A DNA stretch of 64,000 nt from Siphonodentalium dalli. Lineage: Eukaryota; Mollusca; Scaphopoda; Gadilida; Siphonodentaliidae. A model generated the notes under the pieces. That model made no database searches, was not told the DNA's origin, and saw nothing but the letters and a program-made list of their open reading frames with translations. Location of the stretch: positions 114,936,004 through 115,000,003 of the forward strand of contig CP136064.1 of the NCBI GenBank assembly GCA_032622095.1, read 5' to 3'. Positions within the stretch are counted from its first letter, which is position 1. The number at the start of each line of letters is the position of its first letter. Shown in pieces: positions 55,901 through 63,398 of the stretch. A program made the position numbers and the translations under genes.

Positions 55901-57134
55901 TGATCATCATGAAATTTGTCATGGATGTTAATATTGACATGTAGATGGGAACGAGTAATTTTGGGGTCATTCGGCCAAAAAACATGGCGGCCAGCAGCCA
56001 TCTTGGATTTTACTCTTTGTATGACTAAATCCTTTAGCACGGGCTACAGGTCGTACATTTAGTCTGATCATCATAAAATTTCGTCATTGCTGTTGAAATT
56101 GGAATGTAGATGGGAACGAGTCATTTTGGGGGTCATTCGGACAAAAAACATGGCCGCCAGCAGCCATCTTGCATTTAAAAATTTAATCCATTAGCACGGA
56201 CCACAGTTCGTACTGTTCGTCTGATCATCATGAAATTTGTCATGGATGTTAATATTGACATGTAGATGGGAACGAGTAATTTTGGGGTTATTTGGCCAAA
56301 AAACATGGCCGCCAGCAGCCATCTTGGATTTTACTCTTTGTATGACTAAATTCTTTAGCACGGGCTGCAGGTCGTACCTTTAGTCTGATCGTCATAAAAT
56401 TTGTCATGGATGTTAACGATGACATGTAGATGGGAACGACTCATTTTGGGGTCATTCGGCCGAAAACATGGCCGCCAGCAGCCATCTTGGATTTTACTTT
56501 TCTCTTCATGTCTATAAACTAGTATTAGACATTCAACTTTCCACATTCCTAATCGCTCCATTGACTGTAATACATTAAATTATTCCCTTTCCAAGTTGAG
56601 CTACAGTGTCATTGACACTTTCATTGGGTACCTTCTTTAGTTTCAAAGTATTTACTATGCATACAAAAGACACACATGTTTGGTGGAGTCACTGGTCTCC
56701 TCTTATACTCAAGATGGGCAACATGTGCTAAAATGACAGTGGAAATATATATTATTTTTTAAAAACTTTTATTGCCTTTCAATAGCTGCAAACATTTCAA
56801 ATTTGCTGCCAGCACCCTCCACTCCCCTAAAGGAGATTCTGTAGAAAAAGCTATAGAAGCCAATATAGCATTTCTTGCATTTATAAAGCAATGCCGTAGA
56901 AGAAAAATATCAAGGGCTGGACAAAATAACTCCATTGCGGCTCCCACAATTGAAAGCTTCCATGATTTTGTTTTCCTTTAGGCTCGAGTCATCTCAGACA
57001 TTGATGAAGCAGAGTTGGCCAAAAAACTGGAAGAGTTGGAGGAGCAGAACAGAGAGATTAGCGGAGATGAAGACTCGGAAGAAGAAGAGGAGGAGGAAGA
57101 AGAGGAGAAGGACCTGAAGGAGACACAATCATGA
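32498..57134 (+). CDS. EIF2S1: eIF2-alpha gene (seven coding exons, 322 aa)
   Basis: Encodes the alpha subunit of the eIF2 heterotrimer, which delivers initiator Met-tRNA to the 40S ribosome; stress kinases control it by phosphorylating one serine. Coding exons: 32498-32735, 34657-34736, 37715-37863, 51771-51877, 52791-52888, 54189-54332, 56982-57134 (969 nt with stop). All introns are GT-AG and the phases join. The N-terminal S1/OB domain spans about residues 15-88, with the phospho-site Ser51 (counting Met) in [12 protein letters not shown] and the kinase-docking KGYID at 79-83. A helical domain follows (about 90-180), then the C-terminal alpha/beta domain from about 187, then an acidic tail with ten consecutive Glu. 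The human protein is 315 aa. The third intron (13.9 kb) holds most of the large insertions. Confidence 0.96.
34657..34736 (+). CDS. EIF2S1: eIF2-alpha coding exon 2
   Basis: 80 nt after ATTCAG. Completes Gly80 and encodes [19 protein letters not shown] through AKA (to residue 106). Donor GCT|GTAAGT, phase 0. Confidence 0.95.
34755..35064 (-). repeat. Diverged repeat-cored units in intron 2 of eIF2-alpha
   Basis: Two units with AGATGATAACTTTAATA, GAGTTATGCCCCGTTTCGAC and GTCTGAATGT-like phrases, related to the type-X/Y units. No termini recognised. Confidence 0.5.
35065..35901 (+). mobile_element. TAGCTCAACTT element copy in intron 2
   Basis: Begins TAGCTCAACTAAGCTATTGC and ends CCAAGTTGAACTA, imperfect inverted termini. 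The core holds about four units with CAGCAGCCATCTTGGATTTT and TTCGGCACACCCTACAGACC-type phrases. About 3' 90 bp (TAATCGCTCCATTGACAG…) match 56550-56603 closely. Confidence 0.75.
35902..37714. other. Rest of intron 2 of eIF2-alpha
   Basis: No gene or clear element. The ORFs at 36163-36477 and 36963-37271 show no family resemblance. Confidence 0.45.
37715..37863 (+). CDS. EIF2S1: eIF2-alpha coding exon 3
   Basis: 149 nt after TATGCAG, starting [14 protein letters not shown] and ending KHAV plus two bases of the next Ser codon. Helical domain. Donor GTCTC|GTAAGT. Confidence 0.95.
38805..38876. repeat. (TA)n microsatellite
   Basis: About 72 bp of nearly pure TA dinucleotide with one AAATAT interruption, in intron 3. 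Confidence 0.95.
39448..40517. mobile_element. hAT-like non-autonomous element in intron 3
   Basis: Termini CAGGGTTTCCGCT (39455) and AGCGGAAACCCTG (ending 40510) are perfect 13-bp inverted repeats. They are flanked by GTTGCCA at 39448-39454 and 40511-40517 (7 bp exact; 8 bp with one mismatch). CAGGG-type termini and a 7-8-bp duplication fit hAT. Subterminal C-rich phrases (CGGCCTCATTCCCC, CGGCCACATTCCCC) are directly repeated at both ends. No transposase ORF. Confidence 0.85.
40518..41149. other. Intron 3 sequence, nothing recognised
   Basis: No coding sequence, RNA gene or element terminus seen. Confidence 0.4.
41906..42197. repeat. DIRS left inverted terminal repeat
   Basis: From TATCTCCGTCAAAGTTATC to TTCTTTTTCCCTAT. 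Beyond its first 17 nt, it is nearly the exact reverse complement of 47679-47953. Confidence 0.92.
42291..44399 (+). CDS. DIRS ORF1, Gag-like protein
   Basis: An intact 702-aa ORF, the first of the element, starting about 95 bp after the left terminal repeat. The N-terminus is Cys-rich (Cys at 4, 7, 20, 23, 26, 32, 35), fitting a zinc-binding module. A Pro-rich stretch lies around residues 205-215, an acidic Ser/Asp/Glu stretch around 285-310, and a basic Lys/Arg patch near 579 (KERKRKSS). The C-terminal tail is basic with a tandem 7-residue duplication (SGQGVRN twice, near residues 664-678). In DIRS elements ORF1 is the presumed nucleocapsid. The assignment rests on position and composition rather than a recognised domain. 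Confidence 0.8.
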   Translation: MRSCLVCNKRKAEFDEHVPCVFCAGCTQQLPCRLCATWLPSNWSRIRSLTADSQQDVSPGIGSFPVASLVVASPHFKGPASEIRTLENSDPLCGLATRGDYHTKQGSGGAPHPSTIGGFLGFSYGTSICTLGSAVGGLACPGTAVCFTTNTRTTPSIATTRHLGVSTAGGSPRPYFVNPYMPSVPAGLGMGPQFQNMPPPCYPPPPPWAWNTGYWPHFEQQRPVTSGLNLNAEEFVPRRQSSRRHVPEQAPPNPPSPVRSVGYRDPDELSLHPRDEEARDIPLGSPFTSDDEGASGSDSGTEDSEDTDPVPDFAETIALVYKLLPASMCPPAPERSRTALESSVDALWERPQTDHSQTLPGRLPQSPQLNTACERMNRVIAEFRSQRPKLGRDNLPIPPGTRNHGFNKLFYSTTSQPVVLEPLPRLEADASSVDVRSPRGLYLTKARFSGIRQSVRQALQILSLADMTTSAVFMAQSAGSSQNGRLGDLVKVLSRSVGHAISVLTTLSANQDLLWREETMKQSSLLQPHHKDFLPYQPVGSNNEFNGKIAEARDMVAAEADLYDRQSTRSGSRGVSDTKERKRKSSAVSFSGPSKKRAVSVVRSQRSLRDHDLLAQLPHPTPNVQSISRDDRERQLQDNVSHMVQQVNDILHLSGSRPAPSNVPPSGQGVRNSGQGVRNSGRRIHQSLGTKGSGKWPGKRRF
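44353..46080 (+). pseudogene. DIRS reverse transcriptase / RNase H (frameshifted)
   Basis: Overlaps the end of ORF1. The frame changes twice: at a G8 tract (44433-44440), where the leading segment in one frame passes to the RT frame, and at a G10 tract (45558-45567), where RT and the first RNase H strand pass to a third frame. RT landmarks are [10 protein letters not shown] (motif A aspartate) near 44843-44872 and the catalytic YIDD box at 45038-45049. RNase H landmarks are [10 protein letters not shown] just before the G10 tract, KEML near 45630, [13 protein letters not shown] near 45700 and the late aspartate in NVLADQLSR near 45860. A C11 tract at 44540-44550 keeps the frame. Removing one G at each G tract would align the frames, consistent with G gain. 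Confidence 0.88.
46080..46300 (+). pseudogene. DIRS RNase H-recombinase linker, shifted frame
   Basis: The linker typical of DIRS polyproteins ([21 protein letters not shown] and HAFRLSG) is readable only in another frame than its neighbours. That places one frameshift near the CCCTCCCTCCC stretch at about 46078-46090 and another near 46300-46320. Confidence 0.7.
46300..47383 (+). pseudogene. DIRS tyrosine recombinase (split by a G41 tract)
   Basis: The N-terminal core-binding part reads in one frame ([16 protein letters not shown] near 46390; [19 protein letters not shown] near 46500) up to the first catalytic Arg region [11 protein letters not shown] (about 46780-46812). At 46939-46979 a 41-G tract intervenes, and the rest reads in another frame. 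The catalytic H-x-x-R is HEVR (His 47189, Arg 47198) and the candidate nucleophile Tyr is 47297-47299 in FYLRD. Stop at 47381-47383. All active-site residues are recognisable, but the product cannot be made from this copy as assembled. Confidence 0.88.
46939..46979 (+). repeat. Poly-G tract (41 G) inside the recombinase
   Basis: The longest homopolymer in the window. Upstream and downstream recombinase parts are in different frames. Removing 2 G (or any number that leaves remainder 2 when divided by 3) would align them. Confidence 0.95.
47521..47624. repeat. DIRS internal complementary region
   Basis: 47521-47564 is the reverse complement of the left terminus, and 47563-47624 is the reverse complement of the right terminus. 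They join at the shared AC (GT on the other strand). This is the layout expected for the DIRS replication model, in which the internal region bridges the two ends to make a circle. Confidence 0.92.
47679..47998. repeat. DIRS right inverted terminal repeat
   Basis: From ATAGGGAAAAAGAATG to the terminus …TTTTAGGAAAATATTG. Its outermost 45 nt (CTTCTAGGAG…) differ from the left end, and the inner part mirrors the left repeat. Confidence 0.92.
49278..50027 (+). repeat. Diverged repeat-cored fragments in intron 3
   Basis: AACTCAACTTGACAAAG…TTGAGCTATTGCCATGG (49506-49546) is a TAGCTCAACTT-family start. GGTATGGATGTTCACTACT occurs at 49697 and again at 49860. No gene. Confidence 0.55.
50028..50054 (+). 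repeat. Poly-G tract (27 G)
   Basis: An uninterrupted G homopolymer in intron 3. Confidence 0.95.
50113..51034 (-). CDS. Unidentified basic protein remnant, three minus-strand frames
   Basis: Three overlapping reading frames run end to end on the minus strand within intron 3 of eIF2-alpha: 51034-50789 (about 81 codons), 50792-50388 (about 134) and 50391-50113 (about 92). Each joins the next by a 4-base TTGA overlap, so the two downstream frames have no ATG at the joint. The middle one carries a strongly basic stretch ([20 protein letters not shown] followed by AEWKKKREA). The last ends in a Lys-rich tail ([10 protein letters not shown]) after a helix-prone segment. The local sequence is less AT-rich than its flanks. 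Either one frameshifted or spliced gene, or a fragment of an invertebrate mobile-element protein. I do not recognise the family, and it may not be expressed. Confidence 0.35.
51035..51770. other. End of intron 3 with a small foldback
   Basis: ACTAGCCAGTCCTTCCCATG near 51333 is inverted as CTGGGAAGGACTGACTAGCC near 51674, with AGTAAGCCC (about 51293) and GGCTTACT (about 51701) outside. Together they outline an element of about 420 bp at 51285-51708. No target duplication identified. No gene. Confidence 0.55.
51771..51877 (+). CDS. EIF2S1: eIF2-alpha coding exon 4
   Basis: 107 nt after AATTTCAG. Completes Ser and encodes [19 protein letters not shown] to [12 protein letters not shown], plus one base. 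Donor GCAG|GTATGT. Confidence 0.95.
52517..52734. mobile_element. Palindromic MITE, TACAGTAATG family, copy E (complete)
   Basis: 218 bp, flanked by TA, in intron 4. Both arms carry private variants absent from copy B (AAGTAATC/GATTACTT and AACTTTTC/GAAAAGTT). Confidence 0.85.
52791..52888 (+). CDS. EIF2S1: eIF2-alpha coding exon 5
   Basis: 98 nt after TCTTTTAG. Completes Asp and encodes [19 protein letters not shown] to EEMPIK. Start of the C-terminal alpha/beta domain. Donor AAG|GTATTT. Confidence 0.95.
52990..53757 (+). mobile_element. Repeat-cored element (type Z) in intron 5
   Basis: Starts CCCCCGCCAAATG…TGTGGGGGAT and ends GGCGGGGGATCCTGCCG…GCTTGTTTTT. About four units of about 150 bp with TTTTTGGTATATGAGTTCAC, CGAGTTCGCAAACCAGGTCC and GAGTTATTGGACTTTG. 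No coding role. Confidence 0.65.
54189..54332 (+). CDS. EIF2S1: eIF2-alpha coding exon 6
   Basis: 144 nt (48 codons) after [28 protein letters not shown] to GGHFGIQKE. Donor GAG|GTCAGT. Confidence 0.95.
54490..54937 (+). mobile_element. tRNA-derived SINE in intron 6
   Basis: The head has A-box-like TCCAGTGGTTAGCTCATTGG, and a B-box-like TGTTTGAATCTCGC lies further on (about 54648). The body is followed by GGCGCTTTACAAATGCTATA and an (ATT)n tail at about 54920-54937, a layout typical of tRNA-derived SINEs. The 5' end matches the minus-strand head at 5660-5757. Confidence 0.75.
55061..55628. mobile_element. Foldback element, ATGGGAAGCC family, copy 2
   Basis: Termini ATGGGAAGCCAAATTGAC (55069) and GTCAATTTGGCTTCCCAT (to 55620), flanked by the 8-bp direct repeat ACATTTTT (55061-55068 and 55621-55628). 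The core has many iterations of GCGCTTAAGC/TTAAGCGCAATAAGG. The 8-bp duplication suggests mobilisation by a hAT-type transposase. It shares family and termini with 31880-32129. Confidence 0.85.
55628..56603 (+). mobile_element. TAGCTCAACTT element (complete copy) in intron 6
   Basis: Begins TAGCTCAACTTTACTTTG and ends CCAAGTTGAGCTA (56603), inverted termini of 11 bp. The core holds about five units of about 160 bp with CATGGCCGCCAGCAGCCATC, TTGGATTTTACTC and TAGCACGGGCTACAGGTCG. It adjoins the preceding foldback element almost without spacer. Confidence 0.85.
56982..57134 (+). CDS. EIF2S1: eIF2-alpha coding exon 7 (C-terminus)
   Basis: 153 nt with stop, after TTTCCTTTAG. Encodes [20 protein letters not shown] to the acidic Glu-10 run and ends [11 protein letters not shown] at 57132-57134. 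Confidence 0.95.
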   Translation, partial: ARVISDIDEAELAKKLEELEEQNREISGDEDSEEEEEEEEEEKDLKETQS

Positions 57135-57702
57135 AGTGCTAATCAAAATGACTGTCATTCCATATACACAAGTTGTGCTGGGAGGTACATTTTCTCTGGC
57201 ACATGTGCCAATGTGATTGGAGAATTGTCATCTGAAAAGCCTCACATTTGTTTGTACACCACATGCCTTGGTGGGGATTCTTTATGGAATACTTTGGTTA
57301 GATGGTAATCATATGAGTTCACATATTATGCTGGATGCTACTGTCAGTTTATTATTTGTCAAATACTATAGTTTGGCAATTGCCAAGCTGGCTTTTTGAT
57401 CGAATTCAAGTTTAAAAAAATTTTCATTCAATCCTATATCTCCATTCACCCCTTTATCAATTCCGTCTACTGTCGGCAAAAAATAATTGACCTAGGAAGA
57501 AATGTCAATAATTTTTACATCCCCACTGATTTAAATTCAATTCTAAAGACTCGAATAATTTGAATTTATCAAGCAGATAATTGTCTGTCTAAAAATATTA
57601 GTGAAGCATTCTGACAAAGAAGATTTTTCTTAGATTAATAATGATAAAATTATCGTTAGTTGTCATGACGATTGAAGGACCCGTCATTCTGCAGAAGAGA
57701 TC
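57135..57702 (+). other. Likely 3' UTR of eIF2-alpha
   Basis: AT-rich sequence after the stop. No canonical AATAAA in the first 500 bp. The nearest AATAAA is about 58557, at the edge of the TTAA-flanked MITE. The true 3' end cannot be fixed. Confidence 0.4.
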
Positions 57703-57966
57703 ATCACCAAGCCTTGAAATAGTGTGTCTGTCATTTGCAGATTGAGGTCCCCAGAGGGTGAATTTAGTGATGCTACCCCGCATAGCGGGCTATCATCACC
57801 AAATTCACCCTCTGGGGACCTCATTCTGCTTACACCTCGGCAGAATGAGGTTCCCAGAGGGTGAATTTGGTGATGATAGCCCGCTATGCGGGGTAGCATC
57901 ACTAAATTCACCCTCTGGGGACCTCATTCTGCAAATGACAGACACCCTATTTCAAGGCTTGATCAT
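57703..57966. repeat. 264-bp palindrome made of two GCAGAATGAGG hairpins
   Basis: Two hairpin units, about 57738-57832 and 57840-57932, face each other around ACACCTCGG. Outside them the arms continue as TGAAATAGTGTGTCTGTCAT on the left and its reverse complement on the right. A minus-strand ORF (57911-57684) and a plus-strand ORF (58132 end, from 57758) share their start only because of the palindrome. Confidence 0.9.
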
Positions 57967-58297
57967 CACACATTCTTCTTTGTTATGTCAATATTTAATA
58001 GTATATGCATTGAAAAGGTCACTCGAAATGTTTTCCATATGGGTAATTCTTCACAGAAATATGGATAATTGGATCTTCCAAATATTTTACTCTGGCAGTT
58101 GGTCCTCTATTAAAATCTCTTATTTTATATGAATGTATCCTGTCAGTTTCTGGCTACATGTATTACTATAGTTATCAATCATGTATTGTACAAATTGTAC
58201 AGATTGCAGACATGTTCGCATGTCTTCTAATTCAAATGATGTGTAATATTTATATCGACCAATTATTATCTGAAGCACTCAATGCTGACATACCTCT

Positions 58298-58558
58298 TTA
58301 ACCCTTTCATGATGGGAGCTGCGCTGATGCAGCATTAAATATCATGTGCCAGTGCATTCTCTTATACTGTGCGAATCTCCCACATGACCCTCACATATAT
58401 AAGATAATGCACTGGCTTACAAGTTGAAGGTAAATATTGTTAGGCCAATGCATTCTCTTATATATGTGAGGCTCCCTATGGGAGACTCATGTATAAGAGA
58501 ATACATTGGCACAGTGTTTTCACAAAATTTCAGGTAACTCCAGCCATGAAAGGGTTAA
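58298..58558. mobile_element. TTAA-flanked MITE, copy 1
   Basis: TTAA|CCCTTTCATG … CATGAAAGGG|TTAA, 261 bp with the duplications. An internal palindrome (CCAATGCATTCTCTTATA … TATAAGAGAATACATTGG) contains CTCCC(T)ATGGGAG at its tip. TTAA targets and CCC termini suggest a piggyBac-type MITE. Confidence 0.85.
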
Positions 58559-58692
58559 ATAAAACCACATTGTCAAACAAGATCATAAAATTTTAATTAT
58601 TATGAGTGCACATTAAAACACCCGGAAAAACATATGCTTTTTCAGATATTTCGTAAGAAATCTGCTATTTTTAAAGATGTCAATGTCATATT

Positions 58693-58944
58693 TTAACCCT
58701 TTCATGATGGGAGCTGCGCTGGTGCAGCATTAAAGATCCTGTGCCAGTGCATTCTCTTATATATGCGAGTCTTCCGTAGGGAGCCTCGTATATATGAGAG
58801 AATGCACTTGCTTACAAGATCAACGTAAATATTGTTAGGCCAATGTATTCTCTTATATATGTGAGGCTCCCTATGGGAGACTCACATATATAAGAGAATG
58901 CATTTTCGCAAAATTTCAGGAAGCTCCAATCATGGAAGGGTTAA
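58693..58944. mobile_element. TTAA-flanked MITE, copy 2
   Basis: TTAA|CCCTTTCATG … CATGGAAGGG|TTAA, 252 bp. Same family as the neighbour 135 bp upstream and in the same orientation. Confidence 0.85.
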
Positions 58945-60081
58945 TAACTTAACGACAAGCTTAGTATACAAGGATATTGTCATTCATATATCAGGCCAAG
59001 ATTCCTTTGTTTTCATCTGCCTGAGACAGTGGTTATGATAGAATCAGGGAAATACATAGTGCCAAGCCATGTCTATTAGCATATTCTTATATGATCTGGT
59101 ACAAGGATTTTTATTGTCATAAAATATCAAAATGGCTATGATTTAATTTCGAAATTACTGTAAAAGACAAACTTTTGTAAACCCGAGGCTATAAAATAAT
59201 TGGTGCCTTCACAATCCATTTGATGTAAGTCATTCATGGAAATGAAGACTACACTTAGAAAAGTAGTGTATGTATTCCACTTGAGTGTTAATGAGCTATC
59301 AATAGCATACTAACTGATTTGTACTTTGTCTTGGCCAGTTCCCATCTTGACCAATGTCCCCGGCTTGCAGAAATGAAAGAAATTTGCTCAGCAAAAAACA
59401 TGTCATTGACTTTGGTTTACATTTTTGTCTTATTTGGGGATTACAATTGCTATTACAAAAATAAATTTAATTTAATTCCTACATGGTGTTTGTTTCCAAC
59501 TCTTACAATAGTCTCCAAGAACCTCAATATGAATGTGGAGAACAAATGTTGGGTATTTCACATAGCCTGGTGTCCAGGGTAACAGGTAGATCACTTGTGA
59601 ATATATGGACACTTACGTAATTGTGGGAGGTACTTATGTGGCGAAACAGTACAAATGCTAGAGGTTTAAAAGTACCCCATCTGATTCAATGGTCCCCATA
59701 TCATCAGATTCCAACAACAACAACATTTTTTGAAATGCTGCTTCAGTTATCAAAATCGATTTATTGCCGAAAAATAATGCTAACCACAGTCAACTGTAGT
59801 ATAAAATTGCCCACAACCTGTTATTTATCAACATTATTGGTCAATTTGTCAAATATTTAACATCCAAAGCCACTTGATTATAGAGTTTTTCCATCTTCAT
59901 CAGCAATTTGGTCTGAGATCATCGGCTCATCGACTTTTTTCCAGGCCACCAAAAAGTACTGATGGTGAAAAATAATACATTTCAAAAATCAATATCTGAG
60001 CATTGATGGGTGGGTTCCTCAACTCAAATCAAATATATTTTACCCCCCAAAGCCAAAGAAATAGAAATTTTGGAGTGTTAG
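58945..60081. other. Intergenic, no gene seen
   Basis: No conserved coding sequence or element terminus. Confidence 0.4.
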
Positions 60082-60846
60082 TTCTGATCACAGGAGCTTG
60101 GAATTTGGTCAAAACCCCTCTTTTATTGGCAGAACCACCACCCGGGACCATAGGTCACGGAAGGAACGAAACACGAATTTTTTGCCACCCATTTTGAACT
60201 CAACTGTATTCCTACAAAAAATATATTTTCACTAAAAACTTTTGGTACCTCTTACACCTTAGATGCCAATCTACAACATTCCATAGGTATATTTTTCCAG
60301 TTCTTTGAAAACCTCACTTTATTTCGGTAATGTATTGTAAATTCACCAACGAACACAAATCTGCAACACCTCCATCACCCGTTGTAGAATCTGAATGACA
60401 AATGGCACAAAACCATTTTTCCGGAATAACAAAGTCGGAACGAAATAAAATCGAAACCTAAATTTAAAGCCCGCGAAATTCAAAAATATTTGAAAGTGCG
60501 TGCGGTTTTCGAACTTAGGCGCCAGAAAACTTAAATCAGTTTATGTTTGCGTCATACTATGCACGTTTTTGATGATCTTATCCTGATGTTTTGTGTATTT
60601 TCTTGAAAATTTTTGTATTTGTCTGTCTGCTGTTATCATCTGATGAAAATGACGACTGTCCAAGAAAATATTCTTCATTTGACTGAATGGTAATTAGTAC
60701 AAATATTTAAAATGTAATTTATTTCTATTTATGGCACGACCACGTGGTATTAGTTTTTGTTATGTTCGTTGTGCACCGGTAGGCCTATGTACTACTTGAC
60801 TTGGTAATGCTACTGGTTGCAATGATTTGTCATAAGGGGACCACAA

Positions 60847-60929
60847 CTCTCTCTCTCTCTCTCTCCCATCTCTCTCTCCTCTCGCTCTCTCTTCTCTCTC
60901 TATATCTCTCTCTCTCTCTCTCTCTCTCT
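60847..60929 (+). repeat. (CT)n microsatellite
   Basis: Interrupted CT-rich tract inside the long-TIR element. Confidence 0.9.
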
Positions 60930-61907
60930 GTCGCGATCTGTTTATAGACCTAAACTATCCATCATATAATAGTAATAGTAATCAACCCACTGATCGAATA
61001 TCACAAAGTAGAAGAAAAAAAAAGATATATAGACTCACGGGGAGGCCTGGTATATATATGCCTATGCATGAAGCGATTCCTTTGTGCGTTTTGGTGCATA
61101 TTCGTTGCCAGAATATCTTGATTATTTCCACATAAAATGCTGTTTTTTACTAGTTCTGACGAACAAATACATGTCTTAGTTGACGAGAGAAAACATTTTT
61201 CTTCAGTTAGGTAACGATATATAGAACGAGTGTTTAGTTTCGCGAAATTCAAAATTGTCAATGTAGGGTACAAAAGCTCGCCATTTATATCATAATATGC
61301 CAAATATAGTAACAAAATGTAATAAGATTCTTTCATGTTATCCTGCGTATTCTTTACGGTATACGTTTTATCTGTGCAAGTTGAAAGGCAAACTGGTTTA
61401 CCGAATAACTAGTTTATAAATTTGAGTTAGTGATAAACTCGCTAACATAAATTTTATTTAATAAGCAACTATAAGTATTGTCAATTGTATCACTACCAGG
61501 ATATATAAATAGTATACGTCACTCGTGGCTCGTAACGAATCATCACCAAAACTCTCAAAGAATGGCTTTAGGCATATGATTATATAGCCTGTGCTCATGA
61601 ATTGGAAATTCAAGACAGCTAGCCGCCATATGGCATTGTTTTTCTCAAAGTCGAAAATACCCCACAAAAATATTAAAAACATTACTTAATGTAACTTTCA
61701 TGGTCGATGAAACGAGTGGCTGAAATCCTACGGCGGTCATGTTTCTATGAATAATTTCACGATGATCGTACCAATGCTACAGTATATAGCAATGATTCGT
61801 TCTCATTTTGATATCGATGTCATGACCCATGCAAATTTCACGATGATCGGTGCATCGACAAAGCTCTAGGCAGTGTCATTGATTTATATATGCAGGGTTA
61901 TCGCTGA

Positions 61908-62030
61908 AATCCAAGATGGCCGACGGCGGCCATGTTTCTTGGGGAATTCACTCCAAAATTATTCGTTCCCATCTACATGTCAATGTCAACCTCCATGACC
62001 AATTTAATTATGATCGGACCAACAATACGT
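61908..62030 (+). repeat. TAGCTCAACTT-type core unit (single)
   Basis: ATCCAAGATGGCCGACGGCGG … TTCCCATCTACATGTCAATG … GATCGGACCAAC. One unit of the same family as the array at 15510, inside the long-TIR element. Confidence 0.7.
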
Positions 62031-62578
62031 ACCTGATCAGGAGCTCTTCGAATTCTTGGTTAAAAATTGTGTTATACCAACCACGACGTATGATTGACGC
62101 AGAATTACATATATTAAATTGTATTTGACACAATTTATCAGTTTCGGTCATGTAATAAACATGTAATCAGCAGCTATGTTCGAAATTATAAACGATACTT
62201 TCATGCTATCCGTCTCCGGATCATAGTTTTAAAGTTTCCGCATATTTCGGTACCATTTCCACTACTCAGATTCTACAACGGGTGATGGAGGTGTTGCAGA
62301 TTTGTGTTCGTTGGTGAATTTACAATACATTACCGAAATAAAGTCAGGTTTTCGAAGAACTGGAAAAATATACCTATGGAATGTTGTAGATTGGCATCTA
62401 AGGTGTAAGAGGTACCAAAAGTTTTTAGTGAAAATATATTTTTTGTAGGAATACAGTTGAGTTCAAAATGGGTGGCAACAAATTCGTGTTTCGTTCCTTC
62501 CGTGACCTATGGTCCCGGGTGGTGGTTCTGCCAATAAAAGAGGGGTTTTGACCAAATTCCAAGCTCCTGTGTTCTGAT

Positions 62579-63398
62579 TATGCATCTTTAAGTTGTGCAT
62601 GCTGCATAATAAACATATGTTATAACCTCAATCGATTTCACTTCATACTTCTTAGATCAACCTGATGGAGATCAGCTGCTGTCTAGCTATGTTACAAAGT
62701 TATTTCATCTGCAGTTTATTTAGCACATTCTGGACCCATATCTCATGTGTACAGGGTATGGACAGAGTGTACCAGAAGTAGGATTTACAAGATGTGGAGT
62801 AATCAGCTAAAACTTTATTATTTTCGTTGATGTTGTGAATAAAGATGAATTTACATCAAGTATTGAGTGTTGTAACCTTCTCAAGATTTTTGGTCGACTA
62901 GTTTTTCTAGAAAATATACCTTCCTTCTGCTATTATTTGAAGGGACCCAAGGTACTTGCAGTGGAGTAAATGTGCTAAAAATATCAAAGTTAAAACATAA
63001 CCACTAAGAAGAACATGGAGAAATAGATAAACATTGTTGTTATATTCATTATTGAAAGTTCTCCAAAAACGGAATTTTGCCATTTGAAACCATTGTTATG
63101 TAAATGAAACTGTTAGTGATTTGTCGTCAAACATCGCTAATTGTGTAGTGAGTTCAAATATTTCAGTCTGAATATGATTTACAGAAATATTTTCAATGCT
63201 GTCAGATGCTGTGACCTTTTACAATATATAACATCAATTTTGATTAAACTTTGATATCTTATTGGACTCATTGGACTTTTATTGTTAATTCCACTGTAAC
63301 AGTAAATGTTTGCATAACAATAAAAATGGTATTAACTGCGAAATAAAAATAAGAACAAATTCAATCTAATTTTTAATGCACTTGTTATGATAGTTTTT
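62579..63398. other. Intergenic, no gene seen
   Basis: AT-rich. No coding sequence or repeat recognised. Confidence 0.4.

Larger units (their letters stand above)
60082..62578. mobile_element. DNA element with about 305-bp terminal inverted repeats
   Basis: Arms 60089-about 60395 and about 62267-62571 are nearly identical reverse complements (CACAGGAGCTTGG … CCAAGCTCCTGTG). Direct repeats TTCTGAT (60082-60088 and 62572-62578) flank them; an eighth base G also matches if it is shared with the right terminus. The duplication and TIR start fit a hAT-like or related cut-and-paste element. The 1.87-kb centre carries a CT-rich microsatellite and a TAGCTCAACTT-type core unit, but no transposase ORF. 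Confidence 0.85.

Noticed and set aside
57684-58132. Paired ORFs sharing an N-terminus on opposite strands
   Set aside because: The identity is forced by the palindrome; no coding support.
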